Positions 51,190-61,400 of a DNA stretch of 64,000 bases are shown here, piece by piece; the stretch's first letter is position 1; each line of letters begins with the position of its first letter. The notes under the pieces are model-generated. The model saw only the letters and a list, made by a program, of their open reading frames with translations, had not been told where the DNA came from and searched no databases. The DNA lies in contig BMUD01000010.1 in the NCBI GenBank assembly GCA_014650015.1, forward strand, positions 62,001 through 126,000, written 5' to 3'. Origin of the DNA: Streptomyces griseoloalbus (GTDB taxonomy: Bacteria; Actinomycetota; Actinomycetes; Streptomycetales; Streptomycetaceae). Both the position numbers and the translations under genes were made by a program.

Positions 51190-52530
51190 ATGCCCGGTCG
51201 ACACCCCCGTCGATCCGTGCTCGCCGTGATGGCCGCCGTGCCGCTGACAGGAGCCCTGGGCGCCTGCAGCGGGGGCGCGGACACCCCATCACGCAGCACG
51301 ACACGAGCCAGCAAGGCCACACGCATCACCTTCTGGTCCGCCCTGCGCGGCAGCCAGGAGGTGGTCGACGCCTTCAACCGCACACACGACCGCATCCAGG
51401 TCGACTTCCAGCAGATCCCCTCCGGCGCGCAGGGCGGCTACGCCAAGCTCAGCAACGCCGCCCGGGCCGGTAACGCCCCCGACGTCGCCACGATCGAGTA
51501 TCCGCAGGTGCCGGGCTTCGCCATCGACGGCGTCGCCCGCGACATCACCGACCTCGTCAGCGACTCCCTGCGGGCCAAGCTGCTGCCCCAGGCCCTGGGC
51601 CTGACCACCTTCCAGGGGCGCACCTTCAGCGTCCCGCTCGACGTCGAGCCCATGGTCATGCACTACCGCACCGACCTCTTCGAGCGGTACGGCCTCGACG
51701 TACCCCGCACCTGGGAGGAGTTCGCCGCCCTCGCGCCCGTCGTGCGCCGCAAGGCGCCCGACCGGCGGCTCGTGCTGTTCCCCACCGACGGGGCCACCCA
51801 GTTCGCCGCCTACTCCTGGCAGGCCGGCGCCCAGTGGTTCGACACCCGCGACGGCGCCTGGAACGTCTCCCTCGCCGACGCGCCGACCCGGCGCGTGGCG
51901 GCGTACTGGCAGGACCTCGTCGACCGCGAGGACGTCTTCATGAACGCCGTCGAGAGCAGACAGTCCGACGCCCAGATCGGCAACGGGCTGGTCCTCACCC
52001 GGCTCAGCGGCGCCTGGGACGCGGGCGCCCAGATGAACGCCCGCCCGGGACAGAAGAACCAGTGGCGCATCGCCCCGCTGCCGCAGTGGGACACGGGCCG
52101 CCCCGCCGTCGGCACCCACGGCGGCTCCACGTTCGCCGTCACCAAGGACAGCCGCCACCCCGAGGCCGCGATGGAGTTCATCGCCTGGCAGGTCTCCCAC
52201 CCCGACGCCCTGCGCGCCCGCCTCTCCAGCGGCACCAGCAGCCAGTACCCCGCGGCCTCCGCCCTCGTCGCCGTGGGCCGGGACGCCTTCGACCGGTCGT
52301 ACTACGGCGGCCAGGACATCTACACCCTCTTCCAGCAGGAGGCGGAGAAGATCCGGGAAGGCTGGGTCTGGGGCCCGCGGATGACCGCCACCGGCAAGGT
52401 CATGCAGGACTCCTTCGCCCGCGTCGGTGCGGGCCGCGGCTCCCTCATCGACTCGATGCGCACCGCCCAGGACGGCACCATGCCCGACCTGAAGGCCCTC
52501 GGCCTGTCGACCAGCCAGCACAGCACCTGA
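51190..52530 (+). CDS. ABC transporter sugar-binding lipoprotein
   Basis: A 446-residue extracellular solute-binding protein of family 1 (CUT1 class). Start ATG 51190 with GGGAGG upstream. The signal peptide ends in a lipobox LGAC, followed by a Ser/Thr linker. Typical segments are ITFWSALRGSQEVVDAFN, NAPDVATIEYPQVP, FSVPLDVEPMVMHYRTDLFERYGLDVPRTWEEF and GGSTFAVTKDSRHPEAAMEFI. It binds an oligosaccharide outside the membrane and hands it to the two permeases that follow. DUF2264 downstream suggests a plant- or microbe-derived polysaccharide fragment. Confidence 0.93.
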   Translation: MPGRHPRRSVLAVMAAVPLTGALGACSGGADTPSRSTTRASKATRITFWSALRGSQEVVDAFNRTHDRIQVDFQQIPSGAQGGYAKLSNAARAGNAPDVATIEYPQVPGFAIDGVARDITDLVSDSLRAKLLPQALGLTTFQGRTFSVPLDVEPMVMHYRTDLFERYGLDVPRTWEEFAALAPVVRRKAPDRRLVLFPTDGATQFAAYSWQAGAQWFDTRDGAWNVSLADAPTRRVAAYWQDLVDREDVFMNAVESRQSDAQIGNGLVLTRLSGAWDAGAQMNARPGQKNQWRIAPLPQWDTGRPAVGTHGGSTFAVTKDSRHPEAAMEFIAWQVSHPDALRARLSSGTSSQYPAASALVAVGRDAFDRSYYGGQDIYTLFQQEAEKIREGWVWGPRMTATGKVMQDSFARVGAGRGSLIDSMRTAQDGTMPDLKALGLSTSQHST

Positions 52531-52558
52531 GCCGCCCGAAAGGCAGGTGACACCCCTC

Positions 52559-53533
52559 ATGACCGCGACCACCGAGCAACCCGTGCGGGCCCCCGCACCG
52601 CGCGCCGCCGCACCCGCCGACCGCGTCCGCAAGACCGCCCGGCGCCGCCGACTGGGCGCCTGCGGTGTGCTGATGACGCCCTTCTTCCTCCTGCTGGTCA
52701 CCGTCTTCCTGATCCCCGTCGGCACCGCCACGTATCTCAGCTTCTTCAGCGACGACCAGCCCGGCCTCGGCTTCGGCCCCGAGCGCACCGTCTTCGTCGG
52801 ACTGCGCAGCTACGCCGCCGTCCTCACCGACCCCACCTTCCTCGGCGGACTCGGCACCGTCGCCCTGTATTGCCTGATCTACATCCCGCTCATGGTCGTC
52901 GGCGCGCTCGCCCTCGCCCTGCTGCTGGACTCCGGAGTCGTCCGGCTGCGCGCCTGGGCCCAGCTCGGGCTCTTCCTGCCGCACGCGGTGCCCGGCATCA
53001 TCGCCGCGCTGATCTGGCTGTACCTCTACACGCCCGGCATCAGCCCGGTCATCGACCTGTTCGCCCGCGCCGACATCACCATCGACTTCCTGGGCGTGCA
53101 CACCGTCCTGCCGTCCATCGTGAACATCGCCCTGTGGAGCAACCTCGGCTACAACATGGTGGTCTTCTACGCCGCCCTCCAGGCCGTCCCCCGCGAGGTG
53201 ATCGAGGCCGCCGTCGTCGACGGCGCCGGCCCCGTGCGCACCGCCCTGAAGGTCAAGACCCCGCTGGTGCGGGCCTCGATCGTGATGGTCGCGATGTTCA
53301 CCCTGATCTGGGCGCTGCAACTGTTCACCGAGCCGATGCTGCTCAGCCAGTCCTCACCGATGATCAACTCCCGGTTCTCGCCCAGCATGTACATCTACGA
53401 CGCGGCCTTCACCCGCAACAACTACAGCCTGGCCGCGGCCGCCTCGGTCGTCCTCCTGCTGTGCACCATCGCCCTGTCCTACGGCGTCACCCGCCTCACC
53501 AGCCGCAACGCCGCCGCCGAGGAGACCCGATGA
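52559..53533 (+). CDS. Carbohydrate ABC transporter permease, MalF type
   Basis: A 324-residue inner-membrane permease with six predicted helices. I use ATG 52559; the GTG 12 bases upstream lacks proper spacing from a ribosome site. The EAA loop is in VIEAAVVDGAGPVRTALKVKTPL. It starts 28 bases after the binding-protein gene and overlaps the next permease by four bases. As in other Streptomyces CUT1 systems there is no ATPase gene in the operon; the shared ATPase MsiK usually serves them. Confidence 0.92.
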   Translation: MTATTEQPVRAPAPRAAAPADRVRKTARRRRLGACGVLMTPFFLLLVTVFLIPVGTATYLSFFSDDQPGLGFGPERTVFVGLRSYAAVLTDPTFLGGLGTVALYCLIYIPLMVVGALALALLLDSGVVRLRAWAQLGLFLPHAVPGIIAALIWLYLYTPGISPVIDLFARADITIDFLGVHTVLPSIVNIALWSNLGYNMVVFYAALQAVPREVIEAAVVDGAGPVRTALKVKTPLVRASIVMVAMFTLIWALQLFTEPMLLSQSSPMINSRFSPSMYIYDAAFTRNNYSLAAAASVVLLLCTIALSYGVTRLTSRNAAAEETR

Positions 53534-54393
53534 GCGCCACCGACAGCACCCTGCTGCGCCCCCGGACGCTGGGCCGGGTCACCGTCAACGCCGTCGTCGG
53601 CCTGTCCGTCCTCTACACCCTGCTGCCCGTGCTCTGGCTGCTGTTCGCCGCCGCCAAGAACCGGGACGCGCTGTTCGGCAGCGACCTGCTGTCCCTGAGC
53701 GACTTCTCCTTCCTCACCAACCTGAGCGACCTGTTCGTCATGGACGGCGGTCAGTACGGGCGCTGGTACGTCAACAGCCTGTTGTACGCCGTGCTCGGCG
53801 CCGCCGTCGGCTCGCTGGTGAGCGTCGCCTGCGGCTACGCCTTCGACAAGTACCGCTTCCGCCACAAGGAGAAGCTGTTCGGCCTGGTGCTCGCCGCCGT
53901 CATGGTGCCGCAGACCGTCCTCGCCCTGCCGTTGTACCTGATGGCCTCCGAGGCCGGGGTCGTCAACACCTTCTGGGCGGTGTTCGTCCCCGTCCTGTTC
54001 AACCCCTTCGGTGTCTACCTCGGCCGCATCTTCAGCCAGGGCTATGTGCCCGACGAGGTGCTGGAGGCCGCGCGCATCGACGGCGCCGGCGAACTGACCA
54101 CCTACGTCCGGGTGGCGCTGCGCATGCTCGGACCCGGCCTGGTCACCATCTTCCTGTTCCAGCTCACCGCCATCTGGAACAACTTCTTCCTGCCCATGGT
54201 GATGCTGTCCGACCAGGACCTGTACCCCGTCAGCCTCGGCCTGTACACGTGGAACAGCTCCGCGTCGGTCTCACCGGAGTACTACCCCGTGGTGATCATG
54301 GGGTCACTGCTCGCCGTCCTGCCCCTCATCCTCGCCTTCGCCCTGCTCCAGCGCTTCTGGCGCAGCGGACTGACCGCCGGCGCCGTGAAGTGA
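53530..54393 (+). CDS. Carbohydrate ABC transporter permease, MalG type
   Basis: A 287-residue permease with six predicted helices. The EAA loop reads VLEAARIDGAGELTTYVRVALRMLGPG. The ATG at 53530 overlaps the stop of the first permease (ATGA), so the pair is made in equal amounts. It precedes the dehydrogenase gene by 31 bases in the same operon. Confidence 0.92.
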   Translation: MSATDSTLLRPRTLGRVTVNAVVGLSVLYTLLPVLWLLFAAAKNRDALFGSDLLSLSDFSFLTNLSDLFVMDGGQYGRWYVNSLLYAVLGAAVGSLVSVACGYAFDKYRFRHKEKLFGLVLAAVMVPQTVLALPLYLMASEAGVVNTFWAVFVPVLFNPFGVYLGRIFSQGYVPDEVLEAARIDGAGELTTYVRVALRMLGPGLVTIFLFQLTAIWNNFFLPMVMLSDQDLYPVSLGLYTWNSSASVSPEYYPVVIMGSLLAVLPLILAFALLQRFWRSGLTAGAVK

Positions 54394-54424
54394 CCCCGCT
54401 CGCACAAGGAGTGCCCTCAGCACC

Positions 54425-55456
54425 ATGACCGAGTCCACGCCCGGCCCCGGCTCCCGCCCCCGCGCCGCACTGGCCATGTCCCCGGACGTCGCCTCGGCCG
54501 TCCTCGACACCGAATCCCTCACCGCCCTCGCCGCACTCTGCGACCTCGCGCCCCTCCCGGTGCTGACCGACCTGAGCACGCCCCGGGCCCGCACCGTGCT
54601 CGCCGACGTCGACCTGCTGGTCACCGGCTGGGGCTGCCCGCCCCTGGACGCGGACGTCCTGCGGGCGGCGCCACGGCTGCGGGCCGTCGTGCACACCGCG
54701 GGCAGTGTCCGCGGCCATGTCACCGACGCCTGCTGGGACCGCGGCATCGAGGTCTCCTCCGCCGCCGCGGCCAACGCCGTCCCGGTCGCGGAGTACACCC
54801 TCGCCATGATCCTGCTCACCGGCAAGCACGTGCTGGAGACCGCGCGCGACTACCGTGCCGCGCGCAGCCGGCCGGACTGGCTGCGCACCCCCCGCTCGGT
54901 CGGCAACCACCGCCGCACCGTCGGCCTCCTGTCCGCCTCCCTGATCGGCCGCCGGGTCATCGACCTGCTGCGCCCGCACGACATCGACACGCTGCTGTAC
55001 GACCCGTACGTCGACGACGCCGAGGCGAGGGAACTCGGCGTGGAACGCGTCGAGTTGACGGAGCTGTTCCGGCGCAGCGACACCGTGAGCGTGCACACCC
55101 CGCTGCTGCCCGAGACCCGCGGACTCGTCAGCCGCGAGCTCATCGACTCCCTGCGCCCCGACGCCGTACTGATCAACACGGCGCGCGGCGCCGTCGTCGA
55201 CCAGGACGCGCTCACCGACGCCGCGCTGGCCGGCCGCATCCGCGCCGTGCTCGACGTGACCGACCCCGAAGTCCTGCCCGCCGAGCACCCGTTGTGGCAG
55301 TGCGACAACGTGCTCCTCACCCCTCATCTCGCCGGCTCCCAGGGCAACGAGTGGCGCCGGCTGGCCGATCTCGCCCTCGCCGAGATCGCGCGCTGGGCCT
55401 CCGGCGACGGCTTCCTCCACCCCGTACGACGCGAAAGGCTGGCCTTCCTGGCATGA
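54425..55456 (+). CDS. D-isomer-specific 2-hydroxyacid dehydrogenase
   Basis: A 343-residue NAD-dependent dehydrogenase. The catalytic set is Arg in LINTARGAVVD, Glu in DVTDPEVLPAEHPLW and His in LTPHLAGSQG. The nucleotide loop is odd: where most relatives have G-x-G-x-x-G, this one has V-G-L-L-S-A-S-L-I-G, so two glycines are serines. Relatives in sugar operons often have G-A-S in part of this loop. The reaction probably converts a sugar-acid or keto acid intermediate. It is coupled by ATGA to the DUF2264 gene. Confidence 0.87.
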   Translation: MTESTPGPGSRPRAALAMSPDVASAVLDTESLTALAALCDLAPLPVLTDLSTPRARTVLADVDLLVTGWGCPPLDADVLRAAPRLRAVVHTAGSVRGHVTDACWDRGIEVSSAAAANAVPVAEYTLAMILLTGKHVLETARDYRAARSRPDWLRTPRSVGNHRRTVGLLSASLIGRRVIDLLRPHDIDTLLYDPYVDDAEARELGVERVELTELFRRSDTVSVHTPLLPETRGLVSRELIDSLRPDAVLINTARGAVVDQDALTDAALAGRIRAVLDVTDPEVLPAEHPLWQCDNVLLTPHLAGSQGNEWRRLADLALAEIARWASGDGFLHPVRRERLAFLA

Positions 55457-57351
55457 GCATCCCGTTCGACATGCCCGCCGACGACCACGACATGAGCCCC
55501 CGCACCGGCTACACCCGGGCCCACTGGGAAGCCGTGGCGGACGGACTCCTCACCGCTGCCTGGCGCTGGAGCACCCCCGGCTGCGCCCTGCTGGACCTGC
55601 CGGGGCGGCCCTCCCGCTCGGGCGTGCGCTCCGACGGCCTCGAAGGCTACGCCCGCACGTTCCTCGCCGCCGCCTTCCGCGTCGCGGGCTCGGGCGGCGA
55701 CGACCCCCACGGCCTGCTGGAACGGTACGCGAGCGGACTGGCCGCGGGCACCCGCACCCCGGGCCGCGACGACACCGAGTCCTGGCCGCTGATCCTCGAC
55801 CACGACGTGCAGGGCCAGCCGATGGTCGAGTCGGCGTCGGTCGCCCTCGGCCTGCGGCTGACCGCGCCCTGGCTGTGGAAGCACCTCGACGCCGGTGTGC
55901 AGGACCGTGCGGAGGAGTGGCTGCGGGGCGCGCTGCGGCACACCCCGGCGCCCAACAACTGGTACCTCTTCCCCTACACGGTCGCCGGGTTCCTGGAGTC
56001 CGTCGGCCGCGGGGACGCCGAGACGGCGGCGGCCCGGCAGCGGGCGCTGGAACTGCTGGAGGGCTGGTACCGGGGCGACGGCTGGTACGCCGACGGGGAC
56101 GGGCGCGCCTTCGACCACTACAACGGCTGGGCGCTGCACCTGTACCCGGTGCTCGACGCCCATCTCGCGGGCGACGGGGAGGCGCTGGCCCGCCACGGCG
56201 CACGGCTGCGCACCCACCTGGAGAGTTTCGCCCTGATGTTCGGCGCGGACGGGGCGCCGCTGCACTTCGGCCGGTCGCTGACGTACCGCTTCGCCGCCTC
56301 GGCGGCCGTCGGGCTGGGCGCGGTGACCGGCCACACCCCGCTGACGCCGGGCGCCTCGCGCCGCATCGCCAGCGGCAGCCTGCGCCACTTCCTGGACCGG
56401 GGCGCGCTGACCGCCGACGGTCTGCTGAGCCTGGGCTGGTACGGCCCGCACGAGGCCGGTCTGCAGAGCTACTCCGGCCCGGCGTCACCGTACTGGGCGT
56501 CCAAGGCCTTCGTCGCCCTGCTCGCCCCCGCCGGCCACGCCCTGTGGACCGCCCCCGAGGAGCCGGCTCCGGTGGAGGAGAGCGACCGCGTGCTGGCGCT
56601 GCCCGCGCCGGGACTGCTCGTCCAGGCGACCCGGGCCGACGGCATCGTACGGCTCCACAACCACGGCAGTGACCATGTGCGCCCGCACGAGGGCGAGACG
56701 GCGGCCGAGGACGACCCGCACTACGGGCGCCAGGCCTACTCCACCCGCACCGGCCCCACGGCACCGGGCAACATCGCCGACAACCACCTGTCGGTGGAGA
56801 CCGGCGGCCGGCCCAGTGTGCGCCGACGGGTCCATCCCCTGGGCGCGGGACACGGCGACGGGTGGGGCTGGGCGGCCTCGTGGCACCGGCCCGCCTTCGC
56901 CGGCGGTCGGCCGATGGTGCCGGGCCTGAGGGTGGAGAGCGTCACGGTGGCACACGGCCGGTACGAACTGCGGGCGCACCGGGTCGTGGGGGCACCGGCG
57001 GGATCCCGGCTCACCCACACCGGCTGGGCCACCGGCCCCGAGGAGTCCCTGACCTCCGCCCTGTACGGCCTGCACGGCTGGGACGATCCCTCCCCGGTCC
57101 TCGTCCGCGCCCCCCAGGGCACGGCCTGGACCCGGTGGGCCCACGTGCCGCGCCTCACCGGCGGCTGCGACGGCACCTCCGTGCACGTCGCTCTGGCATC
57201 CCTCACCGCGGAACCCGGCACCGTACCCCTGTCCGAAGCCGTCGGGGAGGTGCTGGTGCACGACGGGACGGTCGAGGTCGTCTGGGCCGACGGCACCACC
57301 CGCACCCGCATCACCTTCGACCCCGTGGAGGTGCGTCACACGCAGCGGTGA
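55453..57351 (+). CDS. DUF2264 domain protein (polysaccharide-degradation associated)
   Basis: A 632-residue protein without signal peptide, so cytoplasmic. The N-terminal two thirds are an (alpha/alpha) barrel-like region with TPAPNNWYLFPYTVAGFLESV, GDGRAFDHYNGWALHLYP, FGRSLTYRFAA and GLLSLGWYGPH, typical of DUF2264. The C-terminal third is beta-rich (VRLHNHGSDH, LRVESVTVAHGRYELRAHRV), as in heparinase- or glycoside-lyase-like proteins. It starts at ATG 55453 overlapping the dehydrogenase stop. Within a sugar-import operon it may cut imported unsaturated or acidic oligosaccharides. Last gene of the operon, converging with 57367. Confidence 0.85.
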   Translation: MSIPFDMPADDHDMSPRTGYTRAHWEAVADGLLTAAWRWSTPGCALLDLPGRPSRSGVRSDGLEGYARTFLAAAFRVAGSGGDDPHGLLERYASGLAAGTRTPGRDDTESWPLILDHDVQGQPMVESASVALGLRLTAPWLWKHLDAGVQDRAEEWLRGALRHTPAPNNWYLFPYTVAGFLESVGRGDAETAAARQRALELLEGWYRGDGWYADGDGRAFDHYNGWALHLYPVLDAHLAGDGEALARHGARLRTHLESFALMFGADGAPLHFGRSLTYRFAASAAVGLGAVTGHTPLTPGASRRIASGSLRHFLDRGALTADGLLSLGWYGPHEAGLQSYSGPASPYWASKAFVALLAPAGHALWTAPEEPAPVEESDRVLALPAPGLLVQATRADGIVRLHNHGSDHVRPHEGETAAEDDPHYGRQAYSTRTGPTAPGNIADNHLSVETGGRPSVRRRVHPLGAGHGDGWGWAASWHRPAFAGGRPMVPGLRVESVTVAHGRYELRAHRVVGAPAGSRLTHTGWATGPEESLTSALYGLHGWDDPSPVLVRAPQGTAWTRWAHVPRLTGGCDGTSVHVALASLTAEPGTVPLSEAVGEVLVHDGTVEVVWADGTTRTRITFDPVEVRHTQR

Positions 57352-57366
57352 TCAGGTGAGGCGGCG

Positions 57367-58080
57367 TCAGGACTGCGCCTCCTCGTCACCTGCCGCGCTC
57401 CCCTCGGTGCCGTCGGGCGCCGTGTAGAAGACCGACGAGCCCTGCTTGCTGCGCTGGGCCTGGTTGCGGGCGACCAGGCCCTCCAGGGTGCCGCGCACGA
57501 CCGTGGTCCTGATGGTGCGCTCGGGGTGGGCCTGTCCGAGGGCGGCGGCGACCTCCGCCGCCGAGCGCGGCTCACTCTGCTCGCCCAGATGCAGGCGGAC
57601 GAGTTCGACCAGCTTGGGCCCGTCCGTCCTGGCGGACTGCGCCTCGGGCCGCTCCGCCTCCGTGGACGGCTTGCGCGCGGACTTCCCCGACGCGGTGCGC
57701 GCGCCCGCCTTCTTCGCCCGCTTCGGCTTGTCCGCCCCCGACTTGGCGCCGCCCCTCCTGCGCGGCGCCGGGACGGTCGCCCGGTCGGGCGCAGTGCCGG
57801 CCCCGGGTGTGCCCACGGGCTCGGCGGGGGCGGCGGGCTCTGCGGCGGCCTTGGGCTCGGCGGGAGCCGCGGGCTCGCCGGGGGCCGCGGCGAGGCCCAG
57901 CGCCTGCCGCATGTTCACCAGAAGGGTGTGGTCGTGCTGAAGCACGGTCAACTGCTCCTGCAGCGCGGCGATCTCCGCGCCGACGCGCTCCTGCTCCTTG
58001 ACGTTGCGCTCCAGGTCGTTCGCGACCTGAGCCGTGTACTGCGACGTCAGGTCGGTGGTGGCGGTCGAGTTCTCGGACAC
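57367..58080 (-). CDS. Coiled-coil and winged-helix-like protein, function unknown
   Basis: A 237-residue soluble protein. I start it at GTG 58080; the frame continues to 58125 but the GTG follows AAAGGGG. Residues about 10-60 form a coiled coil (YTAQVANDLERNVKEQERVGAEIAALQEQL). An Ala/Pro/Glu-rich and then Lys/Arg-rich spacer follows. The C-terminal 80 residues (GPKLVELVRLHLGEQSEPRSAAEVAAALGQAHPERTIRTTVVRGTLEGL) look like a small winged helix. A DNA- or partner-binding role is plausible. Converges with the DUF2264 gene, 15 bases apart. Confidence 0.68.
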   Translation of the reverse strand: MSENSTATTDLTSQYTAQVANDLERNVKEQERVGAEIAALQEQLTVLQHDHTLLVNMRQALGLAAAPGEPAAPAEPKAAAEPAAPAEPVGTPGAGTAPDRATVPAPRRRGGAKSGADKPKRAKKAGARTASGKSARKPSTEAERPEAQSARTDGPKLVELVRLHLGEQSEPRSAAEVAAALGQAHPERTIRTTVVRGTLEGLVARNQAQRSKQGSSVFYTAPDGTEGSAAGDEEAQS

Positions 58081-58453
58081 GGCAGTGCCCCTTTCTTCCT
58101 CGTGGTTCCCCTGGTGGCCAGCCATGGTACGGCCGCGCGCGGTTGACCGTTTCTTCTGAGCGGTCCCCGGTTGACGTTCCCGTGCGGCGCGAGAGGCAAT
58201 GGGGTGCCCATGGACGTTGTGTGCGTGCCATTGACAAGAGGGACGCGAGCCGGAAACTTCAATCCAGGAGCCGCAAGAAACGAACGGGTCAATGCAAAAC
58301 CTGTACTAGCGTCTGGTAATCCATGGCAGACGCTCTCTGGGCTGCCCTGGCCGGCCACCTCCGCCCGCTCCCGCGAGGGCTCCGTCCTGCTCCGCCGTAC
58401 GTCCCGCGCACCGCCCGACCACGCCCCAGCACCCGCCGTGGAACGAGGACTTC
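58081..58453. promoter_or_regulatory. Divergent intergenic region upstream of the glucanase gene
   Basis: The 373 bases between the coiled-coil gene and the glucanase gene carry no gene I can support. Candidate -35 elements are TTGACC (58143-58148) and TTGACA (58231-58236); the latter has AAACTT at 17 bases, a poor -10. An AT-richer patch at 58291-58320 (with TGTACTAGC) may be the real promoter of the glucanase. Confidence 0.4.
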
Positions 58454-61400
58454 ATGAGACGGAAGCGTTTCGGCCTGCGGACGATCACCGGCCTGCTCCT
58501 GGCCGGCCTGATCGCCGTCGGTCTCCAACCCGGTACGGCCACCGCCGCGGCGAAGGCGGTCCGTGGCCCCAATCTGGCGCTCGGCAAGAGCGCCACGGCC
58601 GGCGGTTCCCACACCGGTCATCCCCCGACGCAGGTGACCGACGGAAGCCAACTGACCTACTGGGAGGGCCCGGCGGGGGCGTTCCCGCAGTGGATCAGTG
58701 TCGACCTCGGCGGCACCGTCGAAGTCGACCGGGTCGTCCTGGAGCTGCCCACCGGCTGGGAGGCCCGCACACAGACCCTCGCCGTGGAGGCCGGCACCGA
58801 CGGCTCCTCCTTCACCGGCCTGTCCGGTTCAGCCGCCCACCGCTTCGACCCCGCCGACGGCAACACGGTCACCGTGGACTTCACCGCCCGCGCGGTGCGC
58901 CACATCCGCGTCCTGGTGAACGCCAACACCGGGTGGAACGCCGCCCAGCTGTCCGAGATCGAGGTCTACGGCAGCGACGACGACGGCAACCCGGAGCAGC
59001 CGCCGGTCGACGGCGGCGACCTGTCGCTCGGCAAGCCGATCGAGGCCTCGTCCACAATTCACTCGTTCGTGGCGACCCACGCCAACGACGGGAAGGTGGA
59101 CACCTACTGGGAGTCCAACGGCCACCCCGCCACCCTCACGGTGGAACTGGGCGCCGACGCCGACCTCAGCGAAATCGTGGTGCGACTCAACCCCGACTCC
59201 GCCTGGGCGAAACGGACTCAGAGCATCGAAGTCCTCGGCCGGAAGCAGACGAGCGGCTCCTTCACCTCGCTCAAGGCCCGCGCCGACTACACCTTCGACC
59301 CCGGCCCCCACGACAACACGGTCGCCATCCCGGTCACCGGCCGCTACGCCGACGTGCAGCTGAGGTTCACGCACAACTCCAGTGGATACGGCGCCCAGGT
59401 GGCCGAGTTGCAGGTGAGGGGCACCGCCGCCCCCAACCCCGACCTGGTCGTCTCCGACCTCACCTGGACGCCCGCGTCCCCCACCGAGTCCGACGCCGTC
59501 ACCGTCCGCGCGACCGTGCGCAACGCGGGGACGGCCGCGTCCGCCGCCGCCACCGTCGACGTCAGCCTGGAGGGCACCGTCGTGGGCAGCGCCCCCGTCG
59601 GCGCACTCGCCGCGGGCGCCTCCGCGACCGTCTCGGTGGACGCGGGCAGGCGTGCCGAGGGGAGCTACACGGTGTCCGCCGTGGTGGACCCCACGGACAC
59701 CGTTCCCGAACAGGACGACACCAACAACAGCCGCACCGCCACCGGCGAACTGACCGTCGCCCGGAGCCCCGGCCCCGACCTGGAGGTCCGTGGCATCAGG
59801 ACCGACCCGGCCAGCCCCGCCGCGGGCGCCGCGGTGTCCTTCACCGTCTCCGTGCACAACCGGGGCACCTCACCGGCCCCCGCGGGCTCCGTGACCCGTC
59901 TCGCCGTGGGCGACGGGACACTCGACGCAGCCGCCGGGACCATCGCGGCGGGCGCCACCGCCGAGGTCGCCGTCGGCGGCACCTGGACCGCCACCGGCGG
60001 CGCCCACGTCCTCACCGCGACCGCGGACGTCACCGACACCGTCGACGAGACCAACGAGAACAACAACATCCTCACCCGCTCGATCGTGGTCGGCCGCGGC
60101 GCCGCCGTGCCGTACACCGAGTACGAGGCGGAGGACGGCACGTACCGGGGCACGCTGCTCAGCGCCGACGCCGAGCGGACCTTCGGACACACCAACTTCG
60201 CCACCGAGTCCTCCGGACGCGAGTCGGTCCGCCTCGACTCCGGCGGTCAGTACGTCCAGTTCACCTCCACCAACCCGGCGAACTCGATCGTCGTACGCAA
60301 CTCCATCCCGGACGCCCCGGGCGGGGGCGGCACCGAGGCCACGCTCAGTCTCTACGCGGACGGCAGATTCGTGCAGAAGATCGGCCTCAGCTCCAAGCAC
60401 AGCTGGCTGTACGGCAACACCGACGCCCCCGAGGGACTCACCAACACCCCGCAGGCCGACGCCCGTCGTCTCTTCGACGAGTCCCACGCGCTGCTCGGAG
60501 CGACCTACCCGGCGGGCACCGTCTTCCGGCTCCAGCGCGACACCGACGACACCGCCGCGTTCTACGTCGTCGACCTGATCGACCTGGAACAGGTGGCTCC
60601 CCCCACCGCCAAGCCGGCCGGATGCGTCTCCATCACGGAATACGGAGCCGTGCCCAACGACGGGATCGACGACACCGACGCCCTCCAGCGCGCCGTGACC
60701 GCCGACCAGAAGGGTCAGATCGACTGCGTGTGGATTCCCCCGGGCCAGTGGCGCCAGGAGCAGAAGATCCTCACCGACGACCCGCTCGACCGGGGCCAGC
60801 ACAACCAGGTCGGCATCCGTGACGTCACCCTCCGCGGCGCCGGCATGTGGCACTCGCAGTTCCACACGCTGACACCACCGCACCAGGCGGGCGGCATCAA
60901 CCACCCCCACGAGGGCAACTTCGGCTTCGACATCGACGACAACACCAAGATCTCGGACATCGCCATCTTCGGCTCGGGCACCATCCGCGGCGGTGACGGG
61001 GGAGCCGAGGGCGGTGTCGGTCTCAACGGCCGGTTCGGCAAGAACACGACGATCAGCAATGTGTGGATCGAGCACGCCAATGTCGGAGTCTGGGTGGGCC
61101 GCGACTACAGCAACATCCCCGAGCTGTGGGGCCCGGCCGACGGACTGCGGTTCAGCGGGATGCGCATCCGCGACACCTACGCGGACGGCATCAACTTCGC
61201 CAACGGAACACGTAACTCCGTGGTGGAGGACTCGTCATTCCGCAACACCGGCGACGACGCGCTCGCGGTGTGGGCGAGCAAGTACGTCAAGGACCCCTCC
61301 GTCGACATCGGCCACGACAACCCCTTCCGCAACAACACCGTCCAACTGCCCTGGCGCGCAGGCGGCATCGCGGTCTACGGCGGCTACGGCAACACCATCG

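Noticed and set aside
58171-60822. A second plus-strand frame of about 880 codons over the glucanase gene
   Set aside because: It is Arg/Pro/His-rich and out of frame with the GH87 enzyme, whose signal peptide and domains are clear.
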